Shown here: one piece after another, positions 1 through 11,909 of the stretch
Numbering within the stretch: position 1 is the stretch's first letter
Layout: the number at the start of each line of letters is the position of its first letter
DNA from: Phascolomyces articulosus
Lineage: Eukaryota; Mucoromycota; Mucoromycetes; Mucorales; Lichtheimiaceae
Direction of reading: 5' to 3'
Assembly: GCA_025677815.1 (NCBI GenBank)
Contig: JAIXMP010000077.1
Span: 1 to 35,533 of the forward strand
Length of the DNA stretch: 35,533 nt
Position numbers and translations under genes: made by a program
Notes under the pieces: generated by a model
Databases searched by the model: none
What the model was told of the DNA's origin: nothing
The model's input: only the letters and a program-made list of their open reading frames with translations

Positions 1-949
1 AGAAATTAGGATTTTGTAGAGAGACAGACTTGTTTTGAAAAAGTGGTGGATATTGTATTAGGAACTTGCTGATTGTATGTGTTTGTGCAACATTGCATGA
101 GTTGTTGTCAGAGTTTTTTATTGGAAAATTCTTCCACGCGACATTATTTATGCACAGTTGAAGATCCCGGCAGAAAAAAAGGTAAAAAATGTCGACAAAC
201 AAGGGAAAATAATAACAAAAGATATATTAGGAAAACTTTCATATGTGTAGTAGAAAATGCATTTTATACGTAGTAAATATAGTTTTTTTTCTCTCTTCTT
301 CTTTCCTCTTACCATTTTGTCATTTTTTAAAAAATAAAAACACATATTCTTTATTACCCACTATCTTTACGTATTATATTATACAATGGAAAGCAAATCA
401 CCCATTCCTGTATACAATTCCCTGTCATCTATAAACTCACCTCCAATCTATTCTCCCAGAAATCGCCCCAATCATTATATTTCCAGAAATGTCGCTGATG
501 GAACATCTATCAATCTCAAAATTACAAGATCTATAAACAACGTCAACAGCAGTATAACCAGTATGAATTCTACGATGAGTTTAGTCGTAAAAAAATTGAC
601 AAGTTAGCTTCGTTGATAGACCATGCCATCAAGAGAATGGCGAGACTGGAAAAGATCAACAAACTACTATGGAGAGAAGTTTGGAGCATGATCAAGGTAA
701 TAAGTATACCGCGCACCCAGAATTAATAGCAACATTAATACTAATAATGTATTCATTACAATAATACAAATGATATTTTAGCTATATATGATGTATTACG
801 CGACTTCAAGGACAATGGTCCAGTACTAATTCAAAATATCTTAAATGCCATCGAAAATCGAATCATCAAAAGCCATTTTCAATCCAACGACAATCTTAAC
901 TATCAATCAATATGGCTAAAAAGAATCCATGTTTGCGCAAATTAGCCCA

Positions 950-1469
950 CAGTCAAAGTTGGTTGAATATTCAAATTTGAAGATTTGAAAATGAATACTA
1001 TTAGCTAAAAAACTTAAACTCTTCTAGTTTTTAAATTTCAAAACTTCATGTGTTTTATTGAAGAAAACAAAGTATTCAATTGCTTTTTTAAGTAGCATTA
1101 TTAAAGCTACATCATGCAATCGACATTTCGAATAAACGCCAACATTAACAACAATCGTTCAAGTAGAGGTGCTACTGAGCCTCCTGTGAGCAGGAACACT
1201 TCCCCCCAATTCACCCAAGCAACAGTACTAGCAACAGCCGCAAGCCAGTATTCGAGCAAATTGGACCTCCTGTTCTTTTCAACCAGTTGCTTGATGCTGT
1301 TATAATATAATATAAAACCAACAGGTACTTTAAATTACTTTTTATGGGAACTGAATATTTAAATATTTGAAAGGTACAGTCAAAGTTACATAATGAGGAT
1401 TAATTTTTATTGGACGGAAAAAATTTTGTGCGAAATCTTTAAATATGAATATTCAACCAACTTTGACTG
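950..1469. mobile_element. 520-bp MITE-like element with long terminal inverted repeats
   Basis: The left end begins CAGTCAAAGTTGGTTGAATA and the right end is its reverse complement. About 24 bp match perfectly and match continues imperfectly into the AT-rich interior. The flanks (TTAGCCCA on the left, GGGTTAA on the right) are themselves partly complementary, so the true tip may lie 4-7 bp further out with a TA duplication, as expected of Tc1/mariner-type elements. A second CAGTCAAAGTTA occurs inside at 1375-1386 in the same orientation as the left tip, suggesting a nested or rearranged end. No transposase is encoded. The interior carries a short coding-like stretch at about 1114-1310 whose frame changes near its end. 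Confidence 0.75.
1114..1310 (+). other. Coding-like fragment inside the MITE
   Basis: An ATG at 1114 opens a Ser/Asn/Thr-rich reading frame (MQSTFRINANINNNRSS...). At about 1250 the adjacent frame looks more protein-like (PVFEQIGPPVLFNQLLDAVI, then TAA), so the two halves would need a 1-nt shift. It could be a captured host exon fragment or a remnant of the parental element. No domain is recognised and it is too short to call a gene. Confidence 0.25.
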
Positions 1470-3213
1470 GGGTTAATAATATAGAAGTGATTATTGTAAG
1501 TAAGCTGTTCCCAAATGTGGTTTAATTTGGGCCGGCTGGGATTGGTATATCTTATTTACACTGCTCGCTTGATTTATTCAATATACATAGGAGGAACGAG
1601 CAAAACCAAATTGGAAATCCATTGAAAAAAAGGTCGAGGATCAAAAATACATCAAATTCACCATCGACAAAAGAAGTATAACCAGCTCGATCATCCTCTT
1701 CACCAACATGTCCCAATCTGAAAACTTCCCTATCAATCGATGATAGAGAAATTATATGATCAGTTGGCTCCGGACTCTTGCTGGTATTTAGAATCAACAA
1801 AACGACGAGCATTACTTGAACATAAAGCACTGTGGAGTGTTGAGAGCAAAATGGAGGAGTTTATTTCGACGTTGACATATGTCCAGTAAGTATTGTTGAT
1901 TGGGAGAAGGTAAGGTAGAAGAAAACATAACCAGAGAATTAACCACACTATAAGTTGATTGGTAGCCCCGCTTTATCGTTCATTCTAGACACTGGTGATT
2001 TAAACTGGTTGAAATATTTTAACCAAGAAGAGTTGAATGAATTAAAAGTCTCTAGAGAGCTAGTCCTTCGACCGATCCTTCTCGAGTTGAAACAGAAGTT
2101 TGATGAAATTGAAAAATTGGTAGATTATTTTAATCCATGCTTCTGGGATTAGGGTGTAAGGTTGGATTAGTTTTAGAAGATCACTAATTAGTGTTCCCGT
2201 GGCTATACTATACATATAAAAAGGAGCATTAGAAGCATACGATTATGCACATGCTCTGAAACATCATCCCATCAGCGATCCTCTTTTAGCTTGGCTATCG
2301 AATTCATTAACATAGACGTCAAAATTCTTTATTCCCGATGCAAAAACCTCAATTCAAAAATTCCTTGAAAGCGGTTCGCTCTACTACCTTTGATTTCCCA
2401 TCAACACAATTTTCCATAACACAAGTATAGAAGCATTGAGGTGAGTACATGATTTTTATTTGCAGATAGGCAGAAACCAATCATTGTTCATATGACAGCA
2501 CTGATAAGATTTTCTCCTTTATATATATTTTAAAGCAAAGAGAAAACGTCCATATCGCATGTCAAATTATTGAATTCAAAACGTAAAATATCTGCTGCTA
2601 ACGAGATAGAACGGGAAAAAATTGGAAAACGTATCGATACGATATATCTTGGTAGCAGCTTTGAACGAGGGGGACTTGAGATTGGAACAACTAGAGATAA
2701 TACGGAAGAACTCCAAGATTCTGCATTGAAACTCTCGTTCGTATTAAAGGATATGCTGACAGATATCATCAACCAACGACTCTCGTTATTAAGAAAAGCA
2801 CACGTATTAGGATACAACATCAATAGTATTAGTGCTAAATAATAGCGTAACAGTAGTAACCATTATACAAAGCTTGTAAATATAAATTTACTAAAGCGAG
2901 TATAATATTATTAGGCACCGGTATCACACTATTGGATGTGGATTGCTACAAAGGAAATGTAGTTCGAATTTGGAGAACACATGAACTTGTGTATCCAATG
3001 GCAGATGATGATTATGTTTCGAATATTCTTGCAATCCTTGAATTGGCTGCCCATGGCAAAGCCATTGTTGATAATACGTACAAACTATACTACACTACAC
3101 GGATTCGGCCTTCTGCAAACGATGGGAAGGATTTAGTTGCGCCCTCTTTTGTCCCAAGTGAAATTCAACAATCTTCATCTTCATCATCCTCAACTTCCAG
3201 CAAAAAAAAGTAA

Positions 3214-5477
3214 AACAAGTTAACTCATGCTATTCTACCCATTATCCCTTTTTAGGTGTTTTATATGGAGTATGAAAAGCGCCTTTAGAATTTGGTTTGG
3301 TTGCCTGTCTGGATCAAACTTAATATATTTTATTTATCATTTAATTACAAATAATAAAGGTTTCAAAGGTTGCCTGTCTGTCTGTAACGTAACGCCTTCC
3401 ATTTATGGAAATGTTGATGTAAATTTTTTGGCAGCCAACAGTGTATATTTGAAATAAAAAGCAATGCAGTAAAAAAACCTCATCACCATTTTGCATATAA
3501 AAGACTTGATCTTCAAAATAAACCAAGTTAAAAAGGTGTGGACCCTATATGTGTTTGCTGTCTGTTCTAAGTCTTACCATAATGGGGAAGCAAAAAATAT
3601 AATGACGAATATATAATATAGTTAATGGTGAGAGGTTTGATCTACTAATAATGTTTGTTTTTATAAGTTTCTGTGTTGTACGTAGAATAGACAGTTCTCA
3701 AAAAAGAGAGGTATTTTGAAACACGATTTATTGTAAATAAAGATAAAATCAAAGATAAAGATTATTTCTATTGTTCTATGTACAGGTATTTTACAATATT
3801 ATCAAGGATACGAATCCTATTTTTCGAATACTCTATATTTTTATTTTTAGGACATCACAGTTTCTAAATTCTCTGAATGCAATGATTAAGCACATGTGGA
3901 AGAGTGAGCATTTAGAAAGAGCATCATGTCCTCTTTTATAGTAGAGTCACGATAAAGAATCTTATCAAATAAATTATTATTTCTGTATGAGATGAAATGG
4001 AATGTAATAAAAAATGGTACTGATAGGTATATCTTTTTATTGTCCTGTTTAGTAATCAATTTACTTCTTTTCTATTCTTCACAATCTTTCTTTTGTATTC
4101 CAGATTATTAATAATGAACAACAAATCAAGAGTAATATAGTGTATCATTGGTTGTATCATGTTTAACCGATTATTTATGAATGAGTGAATCTATCATATA
4201 TCAGTGTGGGTCACCTCACCCTATGATTTTTTTTTTATTATAATAGACTCATTATATAATACACTGAACACCAAACCCAATGTATTTTCCTTTTAATAGC
4301 ATGAGAAAGATCCTTTTTCTGAGATATTAATTATATATCCATTATATTCCCATTATATTCCGTTTTGTTCCTTATTACGTGTCTTCTATCTCTTTGCTAC
4401 TATCATTTGTTATCCAATTAAAAAAAGAATAAAGCACACAATCCTTTTCGTTTTAATGGCCATTTTTGACATTGTTTTCATGATTAGATAAGATATTTTT
4501 CTATTTCTATTTTTGTTAATTAATGATCTGCTATCATATAAGAGTCTTTAATTTTAAATCATTATCTACATTTATGTATTATATATATCATCAAAGAATC
4601 CATCTTTTTCTCATTATAATCATCCTAATTTTATTAATGGTTACTCTGTAACATCACGTCGATTAACGCGATCTTGTTCAATGGCTTTTTTTTTTTTTAA
4701 AAAAAAACCATCATCCTGTTTTGGCTGGAAGATAAGATTCATTATTATGCATGATTTTCTTTGAAAACAATTACTTTTGACAAGATGATATCATCATATT
4801 ATCTCTTTATTAAATTGAATCCGATATCATTAATCATTTTCGTCATTGTTTTCATAATAATAATTTTCTACTTTTGTTAATGAGTGATCCATAATCATGA
4901 CATTTCAAATACTTTTAACTCAACAAAAACATTCGCTTTAGATCTGTAATGATATATTGGCAGAAAGCCCATCTTTTTCTCTTTCTAATCATGTCAGTTT
5001 TATTATTGAATGTCTAGTAAAGCCATGTCAATAAATTCAATTGAGTTCAATGCTTCTCCGTCTTTGCCCGACATACATAAAGAACATGCTTATTGTTCTT
5101 TAATTACGTACATAGAAATGATATCATCCTCTTATTAATCAATACATCAATCATCCAGTATACTCTTTTAAATAAAAGCAAGTCTCTCTTATCTACTTTA
5201 TTACCCATCCAATAAAAATATATTCCGTTTAGATGTCACAACTACTTTGAAATTTCTGTTTTTAGAAGTTGTCATACGATCATCTTGTCAAAATATTACT
5301 TTATTATTTTTAAATAAATATATAATTATATCATCAAATATCATTATAATGGAAAATATATATCAAAAAATTCTAGGTTTTTGGCTTTAAAACAAGACTC
5401 ATCTCGTCTTATATCGATCAAAATTGATAAAGTTATAAAGGATTGAAAAATGGTTCATTGTTTCAATGTTGAAAAAG
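3214..5477. other. Intergenic AT-rich DNA with a diverged tandem duplication
   Basis: No convincing gene is seen on either strand; the reading frames here are short and of low complexity. Within it, about 4450-4700 and 4826-5060 share ordered blocks: CATT..TTGT/CATTGTTTTCAT, then TACTTTTGTTAAT-like, then CCCATCTTTTTCTC-like, then TTCAATG(G/C)TT. This looks like an old tandem duplication of a roughly 370-bp unit. An A/T palindrome (T13 followed by A9) lies near 4687-4708. Confidence 0.5.
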
Positions 5478-5488
5478 TATAAAAAGGG
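5478..5488 (+). promoter_or_regulatory. Strong TATA-like box
   Basis: TATAAAAAGGG is followed by a pyrimidine tract (CTTCTTCTT then T12), and the first ATG lies 90 bp downstream at 5568. The arrangement resembles a fungal core promoter. The ATG opens only 36 codons (MQQGLDQSIHGSLAPIHPVK... to a TGA), or a short exon if the GTAAAC inside is a donor. What is transcribed is therefore unclear. Confidence 0.4.
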
Positions 5489-7108
5489 TTCTTCTTCTTT
5501 TTTTTTTTTTATTTAATCATCCAATCATTTATCATCCATCATTATTTCTTTTCATCATAATCCATCATGCAGCAAGGTCTTGATCAATCCATCCATGGTT
5601 CTCTGGCTCCAATCCATCCGGTCAAACTCCCATGGTTCATCTGTCCCTTCATTCTCTTGGTAAACTTTTTATGATCATCCTTGTCTAGATGTTTCTGCTC
5701 TGATTCACCATTTTGTTGATCGTTTCATCCATCCATCCTTGCTGCGGCTGTCGTCACACTCATCTTTTTGGTCATATAACATTGCTTCCTGTTGTTTTCC
5801 TCCCAAACATGGTGCGATATATTATGGTATGTTATTGGATTTCTTTTGACACCTTTTTTTTTCGTGATCGTATTGTATTTATAATGTGTCTTCTACCTGT
5901 TGATAATACTTACAAATTTTTTTTTTGTGTTATCCATCTTCTTTATTAGTCATCCAAGTTGTTGCTCTCTTGTATCAATCTCCTTCGGTCATCCATACTA
6001 TGCACTATGTTGTATGTTTCCATTGATCGTATGTACTATGGGATTATTTTATTACTAACATGTGTCAAACCATCCTTCTTTGGTAATTCTTTGTTGTGTC
6101 ACATGATCTTTAGTCTTTGGTTCTACTTTATGTTGCATCATGAACACCCGTTGATCAAGCCACCCTGAACAAACTTTTATCATGTATGCTGTACCGATTC
6201 ATCGTCATGCTATATCGTCCATCTTTCATCTTATATGTTGGTTTAATCCTTTGCAGTATCACGTCATTCCTACTGAAATATCTACCCTGTTGTCTATTTT
6301 TGGTCATGCTTTGACCCGGGATGTCTTTAAACTCGCCCTTTTTTTTTTTTTTTTTTTTTTTGCTTATTTCAAGATATGTATGATTTTCATTATCATGATG
6401 CTTAGTTGGGTATTGGAGAGGTGTATCATCAAGTTAATGTGTGAATATTGATATTTATCTATGTATTCTAATGATTAATTCTCTTCTATTAGATCTTTTT
6501 CTTTTTGCACATTTCTTTTATGTTTTTTTTTTAATTTGCTTTGGTAAGTTTATAGTTTTGTAAACCGTTTAAGATGAAGATGTAGTATTTGAAGATCACT
6601 CAACTAATATAAACACATTGCTCCATTTATCAGCTTATATAGTTTACCCTCTTTCTCTCTCCCTCCTAAAAGGAGTACTTTTTGACACGTAACTAGTTCT
6701 AGTTCATGTTGTTAGCCAGCGGATGCTGGATTCAAAGTACATATGGTCTTTTTTATAAATGCCTGTATTTTTTCTATCTTGCTATTTTTTTTGATCATTT
6801 TACATTCTCTCTCAACAATTTTCTCATTACACAATGTCGATATCCCATCATTTCATTGTTTATTATCATCATTTTCCTCATACATATTTCTCATTATTCC
6901 AGCTTTATTGTAATGGTGTATGGCATTACGACGATATACAGCCCATAAGGTCGTTGATCAACACAGCATCCGAGGATATCAAGGAGACATGATGGATGGA
7001 CGAACGCATGGATGTATATAAAAATATAAGAATATTAGATACCCTAGATAGAGATGCAGATTATTTATATCAGTGTAGACATAGTAATTAGCCCCTTATA
7101 TTTCGACG
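5489..7108 (+). other. T/C-rich non-coding stretch, possible long non-coding transcript
   Basis: About 1.6 kb is strongly skewed toward T and C on the plus strand, with recurrent TCCATC/CATCC words and a T23 run at 6339-6361. Plus-strand frames are open but encode only hydrophobic, low-complexity strings that simply reflect T-rich codons, so I do not call them genes. A TATA-like box sits immediately upstream. An untranslated or long non-coding RNA is possible but unproven. Confidence 0.3.
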
Positions 7109-7118
7109 TATATAAAGA

Positions 7119-7141
7119 GGGATCTTGCTAGTCAAGATCCC
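7119..7141. other. Perfect 9-bp hairpin next to a TATA-like box
   Basis: GGGATCTTG and CAAGATCCC flank a 5-nt CTAGT loop. TATATAAAG lies at 7109-7117, directly before the stem. Downstream is another T-rich stretch with no supported gene. Function is unknown. It could be an operator-like palindrome or an RNA hairpin. Confidence 0.5.
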
Positions 7142-7341
7142 ATTATCGTTTTATCATCATATATCACGGTTTCTATCTTTCTCCCTATCTCTTGTTATTA
7201 GTATTTGCACTTCCAACAGAGCCCTATTGATACAATGTTGGGCCTGCGCTATTACATATATCCTCTTATACCATTATTCTTCAATTATTATATTCTTAAT
7301 ACATCTAGTTTTACAAGTCCTAATTTTATTCTAATAATAAA

Positions 7342-8437
7342 AAATATCAAAACCACAATAATAGGTTTTTAAAAACCCACTTATTAACACTAGCAGAGGT
7401 TATAGCGAAAATCAACCCTGTAGTTATTTATTTATGTATAAATGAAAAATGGGATAAAAATTTAGTAGACTCATCAAGAATAATGCAGCATGATACAAAC
7501 ATCAAATCAGGTCAGCGACATCTTGGATATGATTCATTGTTATTCCTTTTTACATAACTTTATATTGACTGAAGAAGATAAATGTAATCTTTTGATATGA
7601 CAAGTGAGCACCAGTGAGTTATTTGATATATCTTAAATTAGAATACTTTAAAGTGACACAAAAGAATTGTAAATGTGGATCAATGATATTTTATATGGTA
7701 AATATCTGAAAGTGTTTGTTTCATTAAATTGAATTCACAAGGATAAACTTAATTTTTACAGTGTTAAAGAAAAGTTGATATAATAGGTTCTCTTGTTAAT
7801 AAGCAGCAGTAATAATTGTAGTATATATATACCTATATATAAATGAGAATAAACCTTACAAGAAGTATGTCTATATCTGTTAACAAAAATGATAGGTTCT
7901 TTTGAAACAATCATCCGCCTTCTCTTTCTTTTGATGTGAGCGGGGGTTCAGATCTAATACTTAATTACCATGATTTTTTTTTTTGATACTTGGTACCTTG
8001 TTTCCCTTTTAAAAACCAGGTTATCTTGGAAAAATGTTATTACAGATAGATTGAAGCCAACTCTCTTTTTTTTTTTGGGATTTTATGATCCTCCTTTTAA
8101 TAACTAAAAAGACTTGTAAGATGAAAGAAAAAAAAAACAAACCAATTGATTGTTGCTTAAATACATTTTCCCACAATAAAAAATGAGAATTTTTTTATAT
8201 ATCTCTTTACCCGGTGATTGAACACGGTGGAGGTATATAATTTTTTTTTTGACTCGGTGAAATGTCCATTTTTTTATATGTGTGTGACTGGAGTGGAGTA
8301 GGTTCATTTTATTGAGTTGAAGCCAGCTATTTTCCATCCATCCTCCTGGAAATTTCCGCCGGTTCAATCCGCTTTTTTTTTCTTTTCTCTCTTCTTTTCA
8401 CTTTATTTTTTCAACACACAAAAAAAAAATAATTACT
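7342..8437. other. Non-coding DNA and upstream region of the lipoyl synthase gene
   Basis: No supported gene. The last 100 bp before the start codon hold a C/T tract (TTTTCTCTCTTCTTTTCAC) followed by CAACACACA and an A-run directly before the ATG, a common layout for fungal core promoters and 5' leaders. Several T8-T10 runs occur between 7970 and 8250. Confidence 0.4.
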
Positions 8438-8608
8438 ATGCTTAAACTTCCTCAACTATATAGTCGTTCACCTTTGGTAGCAAGAGCTACTCCTGCTTTG
8501 GTAAATATACAGTTATATATATATCTATGTAGAATATGAAATAAAAAAACAAACGATTCCAAAAGACTAATGAAGAATGGTGTGGTTGTATATTATTGTT
8601 TTTATGCG

Positions 8609-8640
<32 letters not shown>

Positions 8641-10067
8641 CAGTTCAATCAATTGCGAACCAATGCTACAGCTGTTTCTGATTCACAATCGTCAAAGTCA
8701 AAACTTTCCAAACTTCGTGAACGTCTTGCCGCTGAGGATGCTCAAGCTGGTTTAGTCGAGTTTGTTAATCCCGGTTTTGAAGGAAAATTGACGCCTCAAG
8801 AAGCTTTGGAGCTTAAAGAAACTGTTATTGAATCTGGTAAAAAGGTCAAAACCTCTAAATTGTAAGTGGTTGGGTATCATGGTCTTTCATCGGATGAAAA
8901 AAAAAGAGGAGAGGATATATATATTGATTCGTATATATTTGATGGTGTTATATATAGGAAGCAACCTCGTTTGCCAGATTGGTTAAAGACAGATATTCCT
9001 GCAGGTCAAAACTTTTCCAAAATCAAAAAGGATTTACGTGGTCTTAAGCTTCATACTGTTTGTGAAGAAGCTCGATGCCCCAATATCAGTGACTGTTGGG
9101 GTGGTGGTGAACATCAAACAGCCACTGCTACTATTATGTTGATGGGTGATGAATGTACTCGAGGTTGTCGATTCTGTTCCGTCAAGACGAACCGTAAACC
9201 ACAAGCTTTGGATCCACATGAACCTGAACATACTTCAGAAGCGATTAGTCGATGGGGTCTTGATTATGTAGTTCTTACCAGTGTGGATCGTGATGATTTA
9301 GTGGATGGTGGTTCTAGTCATTTTGCTGAAACTATTCGAAAGATTAAAACAAAGTAAGTTTATTTGTTTATATTTACATATGTAAACATTGATGATGGGG
9401 AGAGAATGGGGAACATTGTTGAGAAAAAAAAATGAAGCATTATCAAATGATATAAAAAAGTTTCCTAATAACATATATAAAAAAAAATCGAACCTGTCAA
9501 TTTTTTTTTAGGGCACCTCATATTTTGGTTGAATGTCTTACAGGTGATTTTGGTGGCTCATTGGATTGTGTGGAAACAGTCGCTAAATCTGGATTGGATG
9601 TTTATGCACATAACATTGAAACTGTCGAAGCTCTTACACCTTATGTTCGTGATCGTCGTGCTGGATTCCGTCAATCAATGAATGTTTTGAAACATGCCAA
9701 GGAAGTACAACCTTCTTTACTTACCAAATCATCCATTATGCTTGGTTGTGGTGAAACCGATGATGAAGTGCTTCATGCATTGGAAGAATTACGCAAGGCT
9801 GATGTGGATGTGATTACTTTGGGTCAATACATGCGTCCTACCAAGCGACATATGAAGGTACACGAATATGTTACACCCGAAAAATTCAAGCATTGGGAAA
9901 CAAAGGGTATGGAATTAGGTTTCAAGTATGTCGCTAGTGGTCCATTGGTACGATCCAGTTATAAGGCTGGTGAATTCTATATTAGCAACATGCTCAAGAA
10001 CAAAAAGGCATCGGTTGAACAAGTGGCCGCTGCTGAATCTTCTTCTTCCTCTACCAAAGCTGTATAA
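8438..10067 (+). CDS. LIP5: Lipoyl synthase, mitochondrial (radical SAM), 4 exons
   Basis: Exons 8438-8500, 8644-8861, 8958-9353 and 9512-10067 join in frame to 410 codons plus stop. Introns are GTAAAT..CAG, GTAAGT..TAG and GTAAGT..TAG. The enzyme inserts two sulfurs into protein-bound octanoyl groups to make lipoyl cofactor for PDH, OGDH and the glycine cleavage system. Both iron-sulfur sites are visible: the auxiliary CX4CX5C at C129, C134, C140 ([12 protein letters not shown]) and the radical-SAM CX3CX2C at C160, C164, C167 (CTRGCRFC). The C-terminal RSSY motif that ligates the auxiliary cluster is at 373-376. The N-terminus is rich in Arg and hydrophobic residues without acidic ones, consistent with a mitochondrial presequence. 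Residues after about 395 are a Ala/Ser tail. Length is normal for fungal homologues. The start is the first ATG after the leader. Its 3' end converges on the TMEM41-like gene. Confidence 0.96.
8613..8639. repeat. (AT)n microsatellite in intron 1 of the lipoyl synthase gene
   Basis: About 13 AT units lie just upstream of the AACAG acceptor of intron 1. Length variation here would not change the protein. Confidence 0.85.
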
Positions 10068-10450
10068 ATATTTTACAACCAACAATAACAACATAATACA
10101 TATAAACATTTTCATTCCCAAGCATTTGTAATCTCACCCACACGTTCCTACTAAAAAAAAAGGTTATTATATAAACGTAATAGATCCCTCTTTTTCTCGT
10201 CATATATTTCTCCTATCTCTCCATCCATATACACTTATCACATATTAGTACGCGCTCTTCTTTTCTCATTTGTATTTCTTTTCTCTTTTTTTTTTTTCAA
10301 CAAAACAACATAAAATAATTGATGGTTTTTTTCTTTCATAATAATAATAATAATAATATAATTCTATTTACAAAAAAAAAAAGAAACAAAACAATAATAA
10401 TAATAACAATTATAATAATAACCATTGTATTGTATATAAATATATATATA
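10068..10450. other. Convergent 3' intergenic region
   Basis: Space between two converging genes. It holds TAA/AAT-rich sequence including (ATA)6 near 10337-10356 and poly-A/T runs. It presumably contains both 3' UTRs. No gene is seen. Confidence 0.5.
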
Positions 10451-11909
10451 TTACAATTTGTAATATCGTCTTACAAATACTGGAATAAGGGCTACAATAC
10501 CCACTGCAACAAGACAAGCGACGTTGGTAGGAGTGACAAGCTGTAATTCATCAGATGATGATAACCTATCTAAGGCGGCACCAGCTTGCACGTGGATAAA
10601 GGAAGGAGGTGCAACTCCTGTATATATATCATGAATAAATTAAAAATGTATCAGTAAAGAATCATTCTTCTTTTATGAATAATCATAGCAAATGAAGGTC
10701 TTCTTGCGATTTGGGATGATGAGAGAATAACATATAATTAAAATGAATATTTATTACTCACCAATAAAAGTCCCCCAGAAGAAGGCCCCGATCGGTACTT
10801 TAAGATGTGGGGCCCCCAAATTAATGGTCCAATTGGGCGGAAGCGGCGCAATGCGCAGAACAATCATGTAATTGAGCATGTGTTGTTTATGGTTCACAAG
10901 TTGTTCATTCCATTTTGCAATTCTATCGCCAATAAGGTGAACAACTGCTACAGAGCCAAGACTAGCTGAGATAAGGTAAGCTACAGTAGATCCAATGGCT
11001 GAACACTATGAATTTTTTTTGTTGAATAAGTAATTCTATAATGCATTTGCATAAAAATAATAATAATAGAATGACACACTCTCTCTCCGCCCGTCAATCT
11101 CCCACGAATGAGTTACGATATAAAAAAGAAAATACATTACAATAGAAACAGTAAATAACGTAAGCCAAAAATTAAATAAAGCACCACCTAAAATTGATAA
11201 CCACATGGAACCTGGTACTGAAAAGCTTTGAAGACTATATATTTTTTTCGCACAATCGCATTTCAATGATAAGTTCCCTTTTTCCTCCCCCCAAAAAAAA
11301 AAAAAAAAAAAAACGTCCTCTTTTATTTTAATTCACCCATTCGCATCTCCCACACACACACACACAAATCTTTATAAAATGATAATACTTACTAGACATA
11401 GGTAGCAAAATAAGTGATATATACATTTATAAAATGATTATCAATATATTTTGAAAGAATTTCATTTAATCGTCGTAATTCTTTAAGATTTTTTGGAAAC
11501 TTCAATGCGTCTTCGTCCTCTCTATAATTATAAAGAAATAATAAATATGCAATATCAAATACATTGAATTATTATAATTAATAAACAAATAATAATAATA
11601 ATAATGATAATGATAATATATGAAAGATATAACATACGGTCCAACAGAAGGTAAATTTAACTTTAATAAAGCAATTTCTAAGGTTGTAAATATCGCAAAA
11701 AATACCACCAGCATAATAATCGACCGTAAATAAGCTTTGCTTTTTATTGATCGCCATAAAGTGGACTTTTGTTCTTCTACAATTGTTTTTTGAATGGTAG
11801 GATCATGTCCATTTTCAATTTCATTGGTAGTTGTTTCAGTATAAGATTGAATACGTTGGTGTTCTTCTTCAGGTGATGAAGATAAAAGTGGAGTTCGATC
11901 GTCTGTCAT
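10451..11909 (-). CDS. TMEM41-type VTT-domain membrane protein, 5 exons
   Basis: Minus-strand exons 11638-11909, 11393-11521, 11141-11234, 10762-11005 and 10451-10617 join in frame to 301 codons. Residues 1-55 are hydrophilic with TPLLSSSPEEE, a first membrane helix is at about 61-85, and the VTT (SNARE-associated/DedA-like) domain spans about 135-260. Signature stretches match TMEM41A/B: YVYLQSFSVPGSMWLSILGG (132-151), VLRIAPLPPNWTINL and FIGVAPPSFIHVQAG. TMEM41B-family proteins are ER phospholipid scramblases needed for lipid distribution and autophagosome formation. The same role here is inferred from similarity. Yeast Tvp38 is a more distant relative in the same superfamily. Intron donors are GTATGT, GTAAGT, GTAATG and GTGAGT. 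The start ATG is supported by the typical acidic N-terminus. Confidence 0.9.
11350..11367. repeat. (CA)n microsatellite in an intron of the TMEM41-like gene
   Basis: About nine CA units lie in the intron between exons 2 and 3. An A21 run lies close by at about 11291-11311. Confidence 0.75.

Larger units (their letters stand above)
386..3213 (+). pseudogene. Degenerate multi-exon gene, unrecognised family, split by a MITE
   Basis: Separate coding-like segments in the same strand and order suggest one decayed gene. About 500-700 reads as a charged helical segment (QYEFYDEFSRKKIDKLASL, then a helix rich in K, R, L and ending WREVWSMIK before a GTAATA donor). About 790-945 follows and ends in TAG at 943-945. 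About 1757-1875 (LYDQLAPDSCWYLES...) runs to a GTAAGT donor. About 1990-2151 follows (LDTGDLNWLKYFNQEEL...). About 2225-2390 follows with an internal TAG, then 2535-2842, and 2919-3213 ending in a Ser/Lys tail. The start region needs a 1-nt shift near 500-535 to join the ATG at 489 (or the ATG at 386) to the helical frame, and a 520-bp element sits at 950-1469. The end (GLEIG..., then a long helix, then LDVDCYKGNVVRIWR) resembles, from memory, an uncharacterised family expanded in Mucoromycota. That link is inference. No known catalytic motif is visible. Confidence 0.5.

Noticed and set aside
1552..1830. A 92-codon minus-strand frame
   Set aside because: It is antisense to coding-like plus-strand segments of the broken gene and lacks start context and motifs.
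2949..2962. GTTCGAATTTGG resembling a Pol III B box
   Set aside because: It lies in coding-like sequence and has no A box or tRNA fold upstream.
5713..6451. Several hydrophobic plus-strand frames that look like membrane proteins
   Set aside because: They arise from T-rich DNA, change frame without splice logic and contain no recognisable motif.
7930..7960. GCGGGGGTTCAGATCT, reminiscent of a tRNA T arm
   Set aside because: No matching acceptor stem, D arm or anticodon arm could be built around it.
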